Origin: Roseibaca sp. Y0-43
GTDB lineage: Bacteria; Pseudomonadota; Alphaproteobacteria; Rhodobacterales; Rhodobacteraceae
Assembly (NCBI RefSeq): GCF_020667835.1
Contig: NZ_JAFMPR010000002.1
Location: 124,001-188,000 of the forward strand
Reading direction: 5' to 3'
DNA: 64,000 bases
Position numbers and translations under genes: made by a program. The notes beneath the pieces were generated by a model, which saw only the letters and a program-made list of their open reading frames with translations, searched no databases and was not told where the DNA came from. Positions 17,842-29,794 of the stretch are shown in pieces; within the stretch, counting starts at the first letter, position 1; each line of letters starts with the position of its first letter.

Positions 17842-19128
17842 ATGCCCAACCACACCCCGCCCTTTGCCCCGTTCGAATGGATGATCGCCTGGCGCTACCT
17901 GCGCGCGCGCCGCGCCGAAGGCGGCGTCAGCGTGATGTCGATCATTTCCTTCGTGGGCATCACGCTTGCGGTTTTCGCGCTGATCGCGGTTCTGGCCGTG
18001 CGCTCCGGCTTTCGCACCGAATTCGTCGATACGATCCTTGGCGCGAATGCCCATGTCACGGTTTATTCGGCGGTGCATGTGGATGAAGCGGGCCGCACCA
18101 GCCGCGTCATCGAAGACTATGACGACCTGGCCGAACGTCTGGCCGCCATTCCCGGTGTGACCCGCGTCGCGCCCTTGGTGAAAGGGCAGGTCATGGCGTC
18201 TGCCAACGGGCGCAATTCCGGGGTCGAGGTGTTCGGCATCATGCCCGACGACCTGCTGACCATCCCGCGCGTGGCCAATCCCGAAACCGCCTCTGGCGAC
18301 ATTGCGCGTTTCACGGACGGGGTCGCCATCGGCTCTGGCGTGGCGCGCGATCTGGGGCTGGGGGTGGGCGACAGCATTCGGCTGATCTCTCCGGACGGGG
18401 TGCGCACGGCGTTCGGCACAAGCCCGCGTATTTCAGCCTACGAGGTGGTCTATATCTTCACCGCCGGGCGCTACGACATCGACCGCACGCGCGTCTACAT
18501 GCCCTTTTCCGAGGCGCAGGTCTATTTCAACCGCGACGGCGTGGCCGACGAGATGGAGGTGATGGTCGAAGACCCCGACAATATCGACGCGCTGCGCGCT
18601 CAGCTTTTGCGCGTGGGCGGCGAACGGGCGATGCTGTGGACATGGCGCGACAGCGCGGGCTCTTTCCTGCGCGCGCTAGAGGTCGAAGATAACGTCATGT
18701 TCGTGATCCTCTCGATCCTTGTGCTGATCGCGGCGATGAACATCATCTCTGGCCTTATCATGCTGGTAAAGAACAAGGGCCGCGACATCGGCATCTTGCG
18801 CACGATGGGGCTGACCGAGGGGTCGGTCTTGCGGGTGTTCTTCATCTGCGGGGCCAGTATCGGGCTGCTCGGCACGCTCGCGGGCGTGGTGCTGGGCTGC
18901 CTGTTCGTGATCTATATCGACCCGATCTTCAGCTTCGTGAACTACGCCTCTGGCGGCGGGGTCTGGGATCCGGCCATTCGCGGCATCTATGCGCTTCCGG
19001 CCGAATTGCGGCTGGAGGATGTCCTGAAATCGGTGGCGCTGTCGCTGTCGCTCTCGTTCATCGTCACCATCTTCCCGGCGCGGCGCGCGGCGCGCATGAA
19101 CCCTGTCGAGGCATTGCGCTATGAATGA
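17842..19128 (+). CDS. lolC: Lipoprotein-releasing ABC transporter permease (LolC/LolE)
   Basis: The 428-residue inner-membrane protein is part of the LolCDE complex, which extracts outer-membrane lipoproteins from the inner membrane. It has an N-terminal helix ([21 protein letters not shown]), a large periplasmic domain (about residues 55-275), and three C-terminal helices with the FtsX-type motifs [20 protein letters not shown] and [17 protein letters not shown]. Many alphaproteobacteria have a single LolC/E-like protein that acts as a homodimer, and no second permease is seen here. It overlaps lolD by eight bases. Confidence 0.92.
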   Translation: MPNHTPPFAPFEWMIAWRYLRARRAEGGVSVMSIISFVGITLAVFALIAVLAVRSGFRTEFVDTILGANAHVTVYSAVHVDEAGRTSRVIEDYDDLAERLAAIPGVTRVAPLVKGQVMASANGRNSGVEVFGIMPDDLLTIPRVANPETASGDIARFTDGVAIGSGVARDLGLGVGDSIRLISPDGVRTAFGTSPRISAYEVVYIFTAGRYDIDRTRVYMPFSEAQVYFNRDGVADEMEVMVEDPDNIDALRAQLLRVGGERAMLWTWRDSAGSFLRALEVEDNVMFVILSILVLIAAMNIISGLIMLVKNKGRDIGILRTMGLTEGSVLRVFFICGASIGLLGTLAGVVLGCLFVIYIDPIFSFVNYASGGGVWDPAIRGIYALPAELRLEDVLKSVALSLSLSFIVTIFPARRAARMNPVEALRYE

Positions 19129-19801
19129 TCAGGCCTTGGTGCTGAACGCCATCTGCAAGACCTACAACGCGGGCAAACCCAATGAGGTGCGGGTTCTGCG
19201 CGATGTGTCGGTCACGCTGGACCGGGGCGAGGTGGTTGCGCTGGTCGCGCCCTCTGGCGCGGGCAAATCCACGCTGTTGCATATCGCGGGCCTGCTGGAC
19301 ACGCCCGACACGGGCGATGTGTTGGTCGATGGCACCAACATGACCCGGCTGGGCGATGATGCGCGCACGCTGGCGCGGCGCGGGCAGATCGGGTTCATCT
19401 ACCAGTTCCACCATCTGCTGCCCGAATTCTCGGCGCTGGAAAACATCGTGCTGCCGCAACTGGCCAACGGGGTGGGGGCCAGCGAGGCCCGCGACCGCGC
19501 GCGGATGCTTCTGGACCGCGTGGGCGTGGGCAAGCGCGCCGACCACAGGCCCGCGGCGCTGTCGGGCGGCGAGCAGCAGCGCGTGGCCTTTTGCCGGGCG
19601 CTGGCGAATGCGCCGGGGCTGTTGCTGGCGGATGAGCCGACGGGGAACCTTGACCCCACGACATCCGACCAGGTCTTCGGCGCGTTGATGGACCTTGTGC
19701 GCGAGACGGGGCTATCAGCACTCATTGCCACGCATAACATGGACTTGGCCAAACGCATGGACCGTATGTTGCGGCTGGAAGAGGGCCGGGTCGTCGGCTG
19801 A
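19121..19801 (+). CDS. lolD: Lipoprotein-releasing ABC transporter ATP-binding protein
   Basis: The 226-residue ATPase drives the LolC partner. Walker A reads APSGAGKST (many family members have GPSGSGKST, a harmless change). The Q-loop is [18 protein letters not shown], the signature [15 protein letters not shown], and Walker [13 protein letters not shown]. The FHHLLPEF Lol motif after the Q-loop identifies LolD among MacB-like ATPases. The gene is translationally coupled to lolC. Confidence 0.94.
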   Translation: MNDQALVLNAICKTYNAGKPNEVRVLRDVSVTLDRGEVVALVAPSGAGKSTLLHIAGLLDTPDTGDVLVDGTNMTRLGDDARTLARRGQIGFIYQFHHLLPEFSALENIVLPQLANGVGASEARDRARMLLDRVGVGKRADHRPAALSGGEQQRVAFCRALANAPGLLLADEPTGNLDPTTSDQVFGALMDLVRETGLSALIATHNMDLAKRMDRMLRLEEGRVVG

Positions 19802-19843
19802 GGCTAAGCAGCAGCCAAAGCAGTCTAAGTGAAAGCGAGAACG

Positions 19844-19902
19844 CGCGACCGCCCGAGATGGGTGCGGGGAACCCGCGCCCGCCTGGGGGGCGGGCGGTCG
19901 CG
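19844..19902. terminator. Long GC-rich inverted repeat between convergent genes
   Basis: CGCGACCGCCCG (19844-19855) is perfectly complementary to CGGGCGGTCGCG (19891-19902), with more GC pairing in the loop. It lies between the ends of lolD and alr. There is no T run, so termination is likely but not certain. The left arm recurs at about 25167. Confidence 0.5.
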
Positions 19903-19912
19903 GGTTGCCTCG

Positions 19913-20947
19913 CTACTCCGAATACACCCGCTTATACCGCTGCCCCAGTCCCGTCAGCATCTCATACCCGATGGTGCCAATCACATCGGCCAAGGCATCC
20001 ACGCCTTGATGCGGGCCGATCAGGTCCAGCGCCGCGACCGGGCCATCGACGGCGCTGACATCAATCGTCAGCAAATCCATCGACACGCGGCCCAGAAGCG
20101 GGCAGGGCGTGTCACCGGCCCAGAGCGTGGCACGCCGCGACAGCGCGCGCTGAATACCGTCGGCATAGCCCGCCGCGATGGTTGCCACCCTCAGATCGCG
20201 GTCGGCCACAAAACTGTTGCCATAGCCCACGCTTTCGCCAGCCTGCACGATGCGCGTCTGGATCACCGGGATCGACAGGCGCACGACCGCCTGCGCCTCT
20301 GCAAAGGGCAGGCCGCCATAAAGGCCGATGCCGGGACGCGTCAGGTCGAAATGATAGTCGCGGCCCAAAAGCACGCCGCCCGTGGCCGAGAGCGAGCGCG
20401 GCACGCCCGCGCCATCGGTCAGCTCGCGGAAGGTGGCCAATTGCTGCGTGTTCATCGGGTGGTCAGGCTCATCCGCGCAGGCCAGATGCGACATGATAAG
20501 CGCCGGCGCCTGCGCCAGCGCAATCTCTGCGACCGAGGCCCATTCGTCCGGCTCCATCCCCAAACGGTTCATGCCGCTGTCCAGTTGGATGCCAAAGGGG
20601 TGGCCGGGAAGCGCTTCGAAATGGCGGGTCAGTTGCTCGACAGAGTTCAGCATCGGGATCAGCCCCGCGTCGCGGATCACGCCCGCATCGCCCGCCATAT
20701 GCCCGCCATAGACATGGATGGGCAGGTCAGGGCCGATGGCCGCGCGCACCGCCACGCCCTCTTCGGCGACGGCCACGAAGAAGCGGCGCGCGCCTGCCTT
20801 GGCCAGCGCATCCGCCACGCGCCCCGCGCCCAGACCGTAGCCATTGGCCTTGACGGTCGCCGCCGTTTCAACGTCGGTCATTGCGTCCAGCGCCCGCCAA
20901 TTCGCGGCCAATGCGCCCAAGTCTATGTGCAATTCTGCCTGTGCCAT
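19913..20947 (-). CDS. alr: Alanine racemase
   Basis: The 344-residue PLP enzyme makes D-alanine for peptidoglycan. The PLP lysine is K33 in [11 protein letters not shown]. The second catalytic residue, a Tyr, lies in [11 protein letters not shown]. Other family signs are [19 protein letters not shown] and [12 protein letters not shown]. It is slightly shorter than the E. coli enzymes but complete. It ends 11 bases past the large inverted repeat and lies 10 bases downstream of rsmA on the same strand. Confidence 0.95.
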   Translation of the reverse strand: MAQAELHIDLGALAANWRALDAMTDVETAATVKANGYGLGAGRVADALAKAGARRFFVAVAEEGVAVRAAIGPDLPIHVYGGHMAGDAGVIRDAGLIPMLNSVEQLTRHFEALPGHPFGIQLDSGMNRLGMEPDEWASVAEIALAQAPALIMSHLACADEPDHPMNTQQLATFRELTDGAGVPRSLSATGGVLLGRDYHFDLTRPGIGLYGGLPFAEAQAVVRLSIPVIQTRIVQAGESVGYGNSFVADRDLRVATIAAGYADGIQRALSRRATLWAGDTPCPLLGRVSMDLLTIDVSAVDGPVAALDLIGPHQGVDALADVIGTIGYEMLTGLGQRYKRVYSE

Positions 20948-20957
20948 CTTCGGCCCC

Positions 20958-21797
20958 TTACCTGTTGTCCTTCAGCGCCCGCGCCAAAGCGCAGAATTGC
21001 TCCAGCCCGATCTCCTCGGCCCGCGCGGTCGGCGCAATGCCTGACGAGTGCAAGAGCGTTTCAATATCGGGGTGCAGCCCTTTCAACGCCGCGCGCAGCA
21101 TCTTGCGCCGCTGGTTGAAGGCCATGGCGACCACGCGCTCCAGCACCTTCGCCTCTGCCGGAAAACGCGGGGCGTCGCGCTTCACGATATGGACCACGGC
21201 AGAGCTGACCTTGGGCGGCGGCGTGAATGCCTCTGGCGGCAGGTTCAGCACGATCTTGGCATCGGCGCGCCATTGCACCATCAGCGCCAAGCGCCCATAG
21301 GCCTTGGACCCCGGCTTGGCCACGATCCGTTCGGCCACCTCGCGCTGGAACATCAGCGTCAGGCTGTCCCAGAAGGGGGGCCATGTGTCGGGCGTCATCC
21401 AGCGGATCAGCAATTCGGTGCCCACGTTATACGGCAGGTTCGCCACGATCTTGATGGGCGGTGTCAGATGCGCGAGCGGGTCGACTGCCAGCGCGTCGCC
21501 CTCGATCACGCTCAGACGGCCCGGATAGGCGGCCTCTATCTCTGCCAAAGCGGGCAGACAGCGCGCGTCCTTTTCAATCGCCAGCACCCGGCGCGCGCCC
21601 TCTGCCAGCAGCCCACGCGTCAGCCCGCCGGGGCCGGGGCCCACTTCCAGCACATCGGCACCCGTCAGATCGCCCGCTGCCCGCGCAATCCGCGCGGTCA
21701 GGTTCAGGTCCAGCAGGAAATTCTGCCCGAAGCTTTTCTTCGCGCGCAGATCATGCGTGCGGATCACATCGCGCAAGGGGGGCAAATCGTCGATCAT
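20958..21797 (-). CDS. rsmA: 16S rRNA (adenine1518/1519-N6) dimethyltransferase
   Basis: The 279-residue KsgA family enzyme dimethylates two adjacent adenines in helix 45 of 16S rRNA. Motifs are [33 protein letters not shown] (SAM), AIEKDARC, the catalytic NLPYN and [20 protein letters not shown], then a C-terminal [13 protein letters not shown]. The ATG at 21797 overlaps the pdxA stop (ATGA). The open frame five codons further upstream would run into pdxA and is less likely. The pdxA-rsmA order is widespread. Confidence 0.96.
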   Translation of the reverse strand: MIDDLPPLRDVIRTHDLRAKKSFGQNFLLDLNLTARIARAAGDLTGADVLEVGPGPGGLTRGLLAEGARRVLAIEKDARCLPALAEIEAAYPGRLSVIEGDALAVDPLAHLTPPIKIVANLPYNVGTELLIRWMTPDTWPPFWDSLTLMFQREVAERIVAKPGSKAYGRLALMVQWRADAKIVLNLPPEAFTPPPKVSSAVVHIVKRDAPRFPAEAKVLERVVAMAFNQRRKMLRAALKGLHPDIETLLHSSGIAPTARAEEIGLEQFCALARALKDNR

Positions 21798-22747
21798 GCA
21801 CCCATATTCCACGCCATGCGGATGGCCGCAATCAGGCTGTCGGGTTTGGCCACGCCTTTGCCCGCGATGTCATAGGCCGTGCCATGATCGGGCGAGGTTC
21901 GCACGAAGGGCAGCCCCAGCGTGACATTCACGCCCTCGTCGAAGGCAAGCGTCTTGATCGGGATCAGCGCCTGATCGTGATACATACAGATCGCGGCGTC
22001 ATAGCGCGCGCGGGCGGCCCCGTGGAACATGGTGTCGGCAGGCAGCGGGCCGCGCAGGTCCAGCCCCTCGGCGCGCAAGCGGTCCAGAACGGGCGCGATC
22101 AGGTCGCGATCTTCTTGGCCCATCGTGCCATCCTCGCCTGCATGGGGGTTCAGCCCAGCCACGGCCAAACGCGGGCTGGCGATCCCGAAATCGCGGATCA
22201 GCGCCGCATGGGTGATGCGGATCGTCTGCTCCAGCAATTCGGGCGTCAGGGCACTCGGCACCTCTGCCAGCGGAATATGGATCGTGACCGGCACCACGCG
22301 CAGCGCGTCGGATGCCAGCATCATCACCACGCGGTCCACCCCCGCCAGATGCGCCAGAAACTCTGTATGGCCCGGAAATCCGAAACCCGCGCCCGATTTC
22401 AACGCCGCCTTGTGGATCGGGCAGGTCACAAGTCCGCGCGCGGACCCCGATTGCACCAGCTCCACCCCGTAGCGGATCGCCTCTATCACGCCCGCCGCGT
22501 TGGCGGGGTCGGGCTGTCCCGCACGGGCATGGGCTGCGAAGGCGACCGGCAAGACGGGCAGGGCGCTGCCGCCGCAATCGGCCACATCCTCGACCATCCG
22601 GAACGCCACGCCCGCCGGCAAATGGCGCGGATCGCCCAGCCAGACGAAGGGGCAGTCTGCCCCCACAGCTTCCCAAGCCTTGGCCGCAATTTCGGGACCA
22701 ATGCCCGACGGGTCGCCGCAAGACATCACCAAGGGTCGCTTATCCAT
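21794..22747 (-). CDS. pdxA: 4-hydroxythreonine-4-phosphate dehydrogenase
   Basis: The 317-residue NAD-dependent enzyme works in the DXP-dependent vitamin B6 pathway. The start is [21 protein letters not shown]. Metal-binding His residues lie in [21 protein letters not shown], in [10 protein letters not shown] and in [11 protein letters not shown]. The C-terminus has [16 protein letters not shown]. It overlaps rsmA by four bases. pdxH, the last B6 step, is elsewhere in the window. Confidence 0.96.
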   Translation of the reverse strand: MDKRPLVMSCGDPSGIGPEIAAKAWEAVGADCPFVWLGDPRHLPAGVAFRMVEDVADCGGSALPVLPVAFAAHARAGQPDPANAAGVIEAIRYGVELVQSGSARGLVTCPIHKAALKSGAGFGFPGHTEFLAHLAGVDRVVMMLASDALRVVPVTIHIPLAEVPSALTPELLEQTIRITHAALIRDFGIASPRLAVAGLNPHAGEDGTMGQEDRDLIAPVLDRLRAEGLDLRGPLPADTMFHGAARARYDAAICMYHDQALIPIKTLAFDEGVNVTLGLPFVRTSPDHGTAYDIAGKGVAKPDSLIAAIRMAWNMGA

Positions 22748-22798
22748 GCGCGGACCTCCTCTTCACCTTGCAAGACCTCCTCCGCGATGGAAGAGATG

Positions 22799-23938
22799 TC
22801 AGCGACCTTTCCAGATCCAGCCACCGCCGAAGACGCGCGTGCCTTCGCCATCGTAGAACACGCAAGCCTGTCCGGGGCTGATGCCTTCCTCTGCCGTCAG
22901 CAACTCCACCTCTGCCTCTGTTGCCGACAGGGGCCGGATGATCGCGGGCGCAGGCGGGCGGGTCGAGCGCAGCTTGACCGACAGGTGCCACTCTTGCTGG
23001 CTGTCGAAAGGCGCATCGCCCAGCCAGTTGATCTCGCGCACCGGCACAGTGCGTGTGGCCAGCGCCTCTTTCGGGCCGACGACAACGCGGCGGGCATCGG
23101 GGTCAAGCTTGACCACATACAAAGGTTCCGTCAGCCCGCCAATGCCAAGCCCGCGCCGCTGCCCGATCGTGTAATGGATCACACCCTCATGCACGCCCAG
23201 CACGTTTCCTGCCAGATCGACAATCTCGCCCGGCTCTCCCGCGCCGGGGCGCAGCTTTTCAATCACGGCGGCATAATTGCCATCGGGCACGAAACAGATG
23301 TCTTGGCTGTCGGGCTTGTCGGCCACCGCCAGCCCGTGTTTCGCGGCGAGCGCGCGCGTTTCCGCCTTGGTCGCCAGATGGCCCAAGGGGAAGCGCAGGA
23401 AATCCAACTGCTCTTGCGTGGTGGAAAACAGGAAATAGCTTTGGTCGCGCACCGGGTCGGCGGCGCGGTGCAACTCCGCTTTCAAAGCACCGGGCTTGCG
23501 CTGGATGTAATGGCCGGTCGCCATGCAGTCCGCGCCCAAGTCCTTGGCGGTTTCCAGCAGGTCGCGGAACTTCACCCGCTCGTTGCAGCGAATGCAGGGT
23601 ACGGGGGTGGCGCCCCCCAAGTAAGCATCGGCGAATTCGTCGATCACGGCCTCGCGGAATTGCGATTCGTAATCCAGAACATAATGCGGAAAGCCCATCG
23701 CTTCGGCCACGCGGCGGGCGTCGTGAATGTCGCGGCCCGCGCAGCACGCGCCCTTCTTGGCCAAGGCCGCGCCATGGTCATATAGCTGAAGCGTGACACC
23801 CACCACGTCATAACCCTCTGCCGCCAGTTCGGCGGCCACGACCGACGAATCCACGCCCCCCGACATGGCGACAACCACGCGGGTTTCGGCCACGGGCTTG
23901 GGCAGGCCCAGCGAATTCAGCGGCGTGTCATAGGGCAT
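22799..23938 (-). CDS. mnmA: tRNA-specific 2-thiouridylase MnmA
   Basis: The 379-residue enzyme makes 2-thiouridine at the wobble position of Lys, Glu and Gln tRNAs. The PP-loop motif is [19 protein letters not shown]. The two catalytic Cys lie in [13 protein letters not shown] and [10 protein letters not shown], and ATGHYIQ is the conserved His region. The ATG at 23938 ([12 protein letters not shown]) starts just before the PP-loop domain, whereas the longer frame adds a hydrophobic non-family tail. It diverges from sciP across about 130 bases. Confidence 0.95.
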   Translation of the reverse strand: MPYDTPLNSLGLPKPVAETRVVVAMSGGVDSSVVAAELAAEGYDVVGVTLQLYDHGAALAKKGACCAGRDIHDARRVAEAMGFPHYVLDYESQFREAVIDEFADAYLGGATPVPCIRCNERVKFRDLLETAKDLGADCMATGHYIQRKPGALKAELHRAADPVRDQSYFLFSTTQEQLDFLRFPLGHLATKAETRALAAKHGLAVADKPDSQDICFVPDGNYAAVIEKLRPGAGEPGEIVDLAGNVLGVHEGVIHYTIGQRRGLGIGGLTEPLYVVKLDPDARRVVVGPKEALATRTVPVREINWLGDAPFDSQQEWHLSVKLRSTRPPAPAIIRPLSATEAEVELLTAEEGISPGQACVFYDGEGTRVFGGGWIWKGR

Positions 23939-24072
23939 CGGCGAAGGCTCCGGCAAAACAAGCGCGAAATATAAGAAAATGCTCTCTATTCTCAACCCCC
24001 GCATTCAACCTCTGCTTAACATTCCCGCGCAATTCTCTGGGCACTCGGGTGAAGGACCAAGGAGGGTGCCGA

Positions 24073-24351
24073 ATGTATATCAAGAAAGTAGACGGGCCGC
24101 GCGCGGTCAGTCTGGAGGATGGAACGGTTTTGACATTGGCGGATCTGCCGCCAAAAGACACGCGCCGCTGGGTTGCCAGCCGCAAGGCGGTGGTGGTGCA
24201 GGCGGTGGGCGCGGGGCTGTTGTCGCGCAAGGCCGCGCTGGAACGCTATGACCTGTCGGACGAGGAATTCGATCTCTGGGCAAAAGCGGTCGAAAGCCAC
24301 GGGGTAGAGGCGCTGAAAGTCACGGCGCTGCAAAGGTATAGACAACCTTAG
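24073..24351 (+). CDS. sciP: SciP-type CtrA inhibitor (DUF1153)
   Basis: The 92-residue DUF1153 protein corresponds to Caulobacter SciP, which binds CtrA and blocks its activation of target promoters in G1 cells. The core DLPPKDTRRWVASRKAVVV..V..GLLS..AALERYDLSDEEFDLW is a Trp/Arg-rich helix-turn-helix-like fold, and the end ALKVTALQRYR is also conserved. ATG at 24073 has the strong AAGGAGGG seven bases upstream. An in-frame GTG at 24049 is less likely. It lies directly upstream of ctrA on the same strand, which supports the assignment. Confidence 0.88.
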   Translation: MYIKKVDGPRAVSLEDGTVLTLADLPPKDTRRWVASRKAVVVQAVGAGLLSRKAALERYDLSDEEFDLWAKAVESHGVEALKVTALQRYRQP

Positions 24352-24389
24352 GTAGTATGTGGTCTTTATGAACGCACGGTAACCTAGAA

Positions 24390-24406
24390 TTAACGCTTTT
24401 GGTTAA
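24390..24406 (+). promoter_or_regulatory. TTAA inverted pair upstream of ctrA
   Basis: TTAAC at 24390-24394 and GTTAA at 24402-24406 form an inverted repeat 34 bases before ctrA. CtrA half-sites are TTAA-based, but the classical box is TTAA-N7-TTAA, and here the TTAA cores are nine bases apart. It may be an autoregulatory site of non-standard spacing or chance. Confidence 0.3.
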
Positions 24407-24439
24407 AACTGGGCTGAACGGCGACAATGGAGAACCCTT

Positions 24440-25156
24440 ATGCGCGTGCTGCTTGTTGAAGACGACCCGACCACCGCCCGCTCGATCGAGCTGATGCTGA
24501 CCCATTCCAATTTCAACGTCTATTGCACCGATCTGGGCGAAGACGCGGTCGAACTCAGCAAGTTATACGATTACGACCTGATCTTGCTGGACCTGAACCT
24601 GCCCGACATGGCCGGGCTGGATGTGCTGCGCCAGATCCGGGTTGCGCGGGTGGATACGCCGGTTCTGATTCTGACGGGCGATCTGGACACCGACACCAAG
24701 CTGCGCGGCTTCGGCGGTGGCGCGGATGATTACCTGACCAAACCCTTCCACCGCGAAGAACTGGTCGCACGCATCCACGCCATCATCCGCCGCAGCAAGG
24801 GGCACGCGCAATCGGTCATCCGCACGGGGCTTTTGAACGTGAACCTCGACGCCAAATCGGTCGAGGTCGAGGGGCAGGTCGTGCATCTGACCGGCAAGGA
24901 ATACCAAATGCTGGAACTGCTCAGCCTGCGCAAGGGCACGACGCTGACCAAGGAAATGTTCCTCAACCATCTCTATGGCGGCATGGACGAGCCGGAGTTG
25001 AAGATCATCGACGTCTTCATCTGCAAGCTGCGCAAGAAACTGGCCGAAGCGACGGGTGGCGAAAGCTATATCGAAACCGTCTGGGGCCGGGGCTATGTGC
25101 TGCGCGATCCGGTCGTGCAGGCCCAACCCGCCGCTGCCAAAGCCCTGTCGGCCTGA
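24440..25156 (+). CDS. ctrA: Cell-cycle response regulator CtrA
   Basis: The 238-residue OmpR-family regulator has an N-terminal receiver domain with acidic pocket E7-D8-D9, phospho-acceptor D51 ([10 protein letters not shown]) and K in [11 protein letters not shown]. The C-terminal winged helix covers about residues 125-230, with [20 protein letters not shown] and [19 protein letters not shown]. Near-identical motifs are found in Caulobacter CtrA. In Rhodobacterales CtrA usually controls motility, gene-transfer-agent and quorum-linked genes and is not essential. The C-terminus ends in Ala, as in ClpXP-degraded CtrA. An open frame with ATG at 24440 follows a short spacer after sciP. Confidence 0.96.
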   Translation: MRVLLVEDDPTTARSIELMLTHSNFNVYCTDLGEDAVELSKLYDYDLILLDLNLPDMAGLDVLRQIRVARVDTPVLILTGDLDTDTKLRGFGGGADDYLTKPFHREELVARIHAIIRRSKGHAQSVIRTGLLNVNLDAKSVEVEGQVVHLTGKEYQMLELLSLRKGTTLTKEMFLNHLYGGMDEPELKIIDVFICKLRKKLAEATGGESYIETVWGRGYVLRDPVVQAQPAAAKALSA

Positions 25157-25239
25157 CCACCCTCGCGGGGCTGGACGCGCGACCGCCCGCGCCCTATCAC
25201 CTGTGTCAGGCAAGACTTGGGCGTGCGCGGGGGGCGTAG

Positions 25240-27375
<2,136 letters not shown>

Positions 27376-27377
27376 GC

Positions 27378-29468
27378 ATGGCCGCGCGGCCCGAAGTGCT
27401 GTTCCCGCTCTTCGGCGCGCTCGACGGGCTGGACGGGATCGGCCCGAAAACCGCGCGCAATTTCGAAGCGCTGGACATTGCCACGCCGCGCGACCTGTTG
27501 TTTCACTTGCCGCATGGCGTGATCGACCGGCGCAGGCGCAACAGCTTGCGCGGGCTGGATTTTCCAGCGGTTGCCACGGTCGAGGTGGTGGTCGGCGCGC
27601 ATCATGCGCCGCGGGCGCGCGGGCGGCCTTACCGGGTGTTCGTGCAAGATGCCGAGATGGAATTTCAGCTCGTGTTCTTCCACGCGCGCGGCGAGTATCT
27701 GCAAAAGCTGCTGCCAACCGGGCAGCGCCGGGTGGTGTCGGGCAAGGTCGAGTTGTTCGACGGGATCGCGCAGATGGTCCATCCCGACCACGTTCTGCGC
27801 CCCGACGAGGCATCGGACCTGCCGGAGTTCGAGCCCGTTCATGCGCTGACCGCAGGCGTTAGCCAAAAGCTGATGGCGCGCGCGATTGGCGGCGCGTTGC
27901 AGCGTGTGCCCGCGCTGGAAGAATGGATCGACCCGGCGCTGAAGGCGCAGAAAGGCTGGCCCGATTGGGCCGAGGCCGTGCGCCGCGCGCAAGCGCCGCA
28001 CGCGCTGGCCGATCTGGCGCTAGTGGCCCCGGCGCGGGCGCGGCTGGCCTATGACGAGGTGTTTGCGCATCAACTGACGCTCGCGCTTGCGCGGGCGCGA
28101 GCGCGGCGCAAACCGGGGCGCGTGACCCAAGGATCTGGTCGCTTGCAAGCGCGCGTTCTGGACAGTCTGCCCTATGCGCCGACCGGCGCGCAGACCCGCG
28201 CGCTGGCCGAGATTTCGGCCGATATGGCCAGCCCCCGCCGCATGAACCGCCTGTTGCAAGGCGATGTGGGCGCGGGCAAGACGCTGGTTGCGATGCTCGC
28301 GCTGCTGATCGCGGTAGAGGCAGGCGGGCAGGGTGTGTTGATGGCACCGACGGAAATTCTGGCGCGGCAACATCTAGAAAGCCTGACCCCCTTGGCGCAA
28401 GCGGCGGGCGTGCGGCTGGAGTTGCTGGCGGGCCGCGACAAGGGGGCGGAGCGGGCGCAGAAACTGGTCGATCTGGCCGAGGGACGCATCGACATCCTGG
28501 TCGGCACCCATGCGGTGTTCCAGAAAGGCGTCGATTTCGCCGATCTGCGGCTGGCCGTGGTCGATGAACAGCACCGTTTCGGCGTCGCCCAACGCGCGGC
28601 CCTTGCGGCCAAGGGCGAGGGGGCGGATGTGCTGGTCATGACCGCCACGCCCATCCCGCGCTCGCTCGCCTTGGCGCAATATGGCGATATGGACGTGTCG
28701 GTGCTGGACGAAAAGCCGCCCGGCCGCAAACCGATCACGACCGCGCTGGTGTCGTCTGCCCGGCTGGACGAGGTGGTGGCGAAATTGCGCCACGCCATCG
28801 CCGAGGGTCGGCAAGCCTATTGGGTCTGCCCGCTGGTCGAGGACAGCGAGGTCAGCACGCTGACCGCCGCCCAGACCCGGTTCGAGCATCTGCGCGCGGC
28901 CTTTGGCGACGGCATGGTCGGGCTGGTGCATGGGCAACTGCCCCCTGCAGAGAAAGACGCCGCCATGTCCGATTTCGCAGCGGGCCGCACGCAGCTTCTG
29001 GTCGCCACCACGGTCATAGAGGTGGGCGTGAACGTGCCCAATGCCACGATCATGGTGATCGAGCGCGCCGAAAGCTTTGGCCTTGCGCAGTTGCACCAGC
29101 TTCGGGGCCGTGTCGGGCGCGGGGCCGATGCCTCTACCTGCCTGCTGATCTACGAGCCGCCTTTGGGCGAAACCGCCGCGCGCCGCCTGAAGCTGCTGCG
29201 CGACAGCGAGGACGGCTTTCGCATAGCCGAGGAAGACATGGCCATTCGCGGCGCGGGCGACCTGATCGGCACCGCGCAATCAGGCCTGCCGCGCTTTCGC
29301 GTGGCCGACCTAGAACGTCAGGCCGCGCTGATGGCGCTGGCGCAAACCGACGCGCGCAAATTGCTGTCCGACGACCCAGAGCTGACCAGCCCGCGCGGGC
29401 GCGCCGCGCGCGTGGCGCTGTGGCTGATGGAGCAGGACAAGGCGATTCAATACCTCTCGATCGGCTAA
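27378..29468 (+). CDS. recG: ATP-dependent DNA helicase RecG
   Basis: The 696-residue helicase remodels stalled forks and Holliday junctions. It has the N-terminal wedge/OB domain (about 1-160), then helicase motif I GDVGAGKT (from residue 295), motif II DEQH at 396-399 (DEQHRFGVAQR), motif III MTATPIPRS, and motifs IV-VI with VGRGADASTC. The C-terminal RecG segment RIAEEDMAIRGAGDLIGTAQSG is present. The true ATG is at 27378, two bases after ligA, although the frame is open much further into ligA. A LexA-type operator begins two bases after its stop. Confidence 0.96.
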   Translation: MAARPEVLFPLFGALDGLDGIGPKTARNFEALDIATPRDLLFHLPHGVIDRRRRNSLRGLDFPAVATVEVVVGAHHAPRARGRPYRVFVQDAEMEFQLVFFHARGEYLQKLLPTGQRRVVSGKVELFDGIAQMVHPDHVLRPDEASDLPEFEPVHALTAGVSQKLMARAIGGALQRVPALEEWIDPALKAQKGWPDWAEAVRRAQAPHALADLALVAPARARLAYDEVFAHQLTLALARARARRKPGRVTQGSGRLQARVLDSLPYAPTGAQTRALAEISADMASPRRMNRLLQGDVGAGKTLVAMLALLIAVEAGGQGVLMAPTEILARQHLESLTPLAQAAGVRLELLAGRDKGAERAQKLVDLAEGRIDILVGTHAVFQKGVDFADLRLAVVDEQHRFGVAQRAALAAKGEGADVLVMTATPIPRSLALAQYGDMDVSVLDEKPPGRKPITTALVSSARLDEVVAKLRHAIAEGRQAYWVCPLVEDSEVSTLTAAQTRFEHLRAAFGDGMVGLVHGQLPPAEKDAAMSDFAAGRTQLLVATTVIEVGVNVPNATIMVIERAESFGLAQLHQLRGRVGRGADASTCLLIYEPPLGETAARRLKLLRDSEDGFRIAEEDMAIRGAGDLIGTAQSGLPRFRVADLERQAALMALAQTDARKLLSDDPELTSPRGRAARVALWLMEQDKAIQYLSIG

Positions 29469-29469
29469 T

Positions 29470-29484
29470 GTTCCAAATTTGTTC
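29470..29484 (+). promoter_or_regulatory. Alphaproteobacterial SOS box (LexA site) and promoter
   Basis: GTTCCAAATTTGTTC fits the alphaproteobacterial LexA consensus GTTC-N7-GTTC exactly. A -35 like TTGACT follows directly (29485-29490). A second, near-consensus element in the opposite sense, GAACAAATGTGAAC (29498-29511, spacing six), lies where the -10 would be. Together they would make a tightly repressed, DNA-damage-inducible promoter for the small gene at 29542. Confidence 0.8.
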
Positions 29485-29541
29485 TTGACTATATGCAGAA
29501 CAAATGTGAACATTCAGTTAACAGAGCAAAGGAGGTTGCCC

Positions 29542-29655
29542 ATGTCATCGCTTCGAAGCAAAGCCGGCCGGATCATGTTCTTGCAGGATTTGTGCGGCAG
29601 TGTCGCGCTTGTGGTGCTGATGGTTGCCGCCTTTTATCTGCCGCTCTTTGCCTGA
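29542..29655 (+). CDS. 37-residue single-pass membrane protein under SOS control
   Basis: This short gene is easy to miss. ATG at 29542 is preceded by a perfect AAAGGAGG (29528-29535) with suitable spacing. The product begins MSSLRSKAGRIMFLQDLCG and ends in a hydrophobic run VALVVLMVAAFYLPLFA (about residues 20-37), so it should sit in the inner membrane with its basic N-terminus inside. A consensus SOS box and promoter lie upstream and an intrinsic terminator lies 38 bases downstream, making a complete single-gene unit. Caulobacter SidA (29 residues, membrane, SOS-induced division inhibitor) is a functional parallel. I cannot claim sequence homology. The role is inferred. Confidence 0.75.
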   Translation: MSSLRSKAGRIMFLQDLCGSVALVVLMVAAFYLPLFA

Positions 29656-29692
29656 GCTTGCGGGCTTGCCGGCCCGTGCCTGACCTGACTTT

Positions 29693-29729
29693 CGCCGCCA
29701 TGCGCCCCCACGCATGTGCGGCGTTTTTT
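29693..29729 (+). terminator. Intrinsic terminator after the SOS microprotein
   Basis: CGCCGCCATGCG (29693-29704) pairs with CGCATG-T-GCGGCG (29711-29723) with one bulged T, followed by TTTTTT (29724-29729). It closes the SOS transcription unit before trmFO. Confidence 0.85.
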
Positions 29730-29794
29730 CATGTGGGCATTTGCCAAACCGCCGGGGCGCGGTTATCTGGGGCGAAACGCGAAAGGGGAAGTGC

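Noticed and set aside
24390-24406. Calling the TTAA pair a canonical CtrA box
   Set aside because: The spacing between TTAA cores is nine instead of seven, so it is listed only as a weak candidate.
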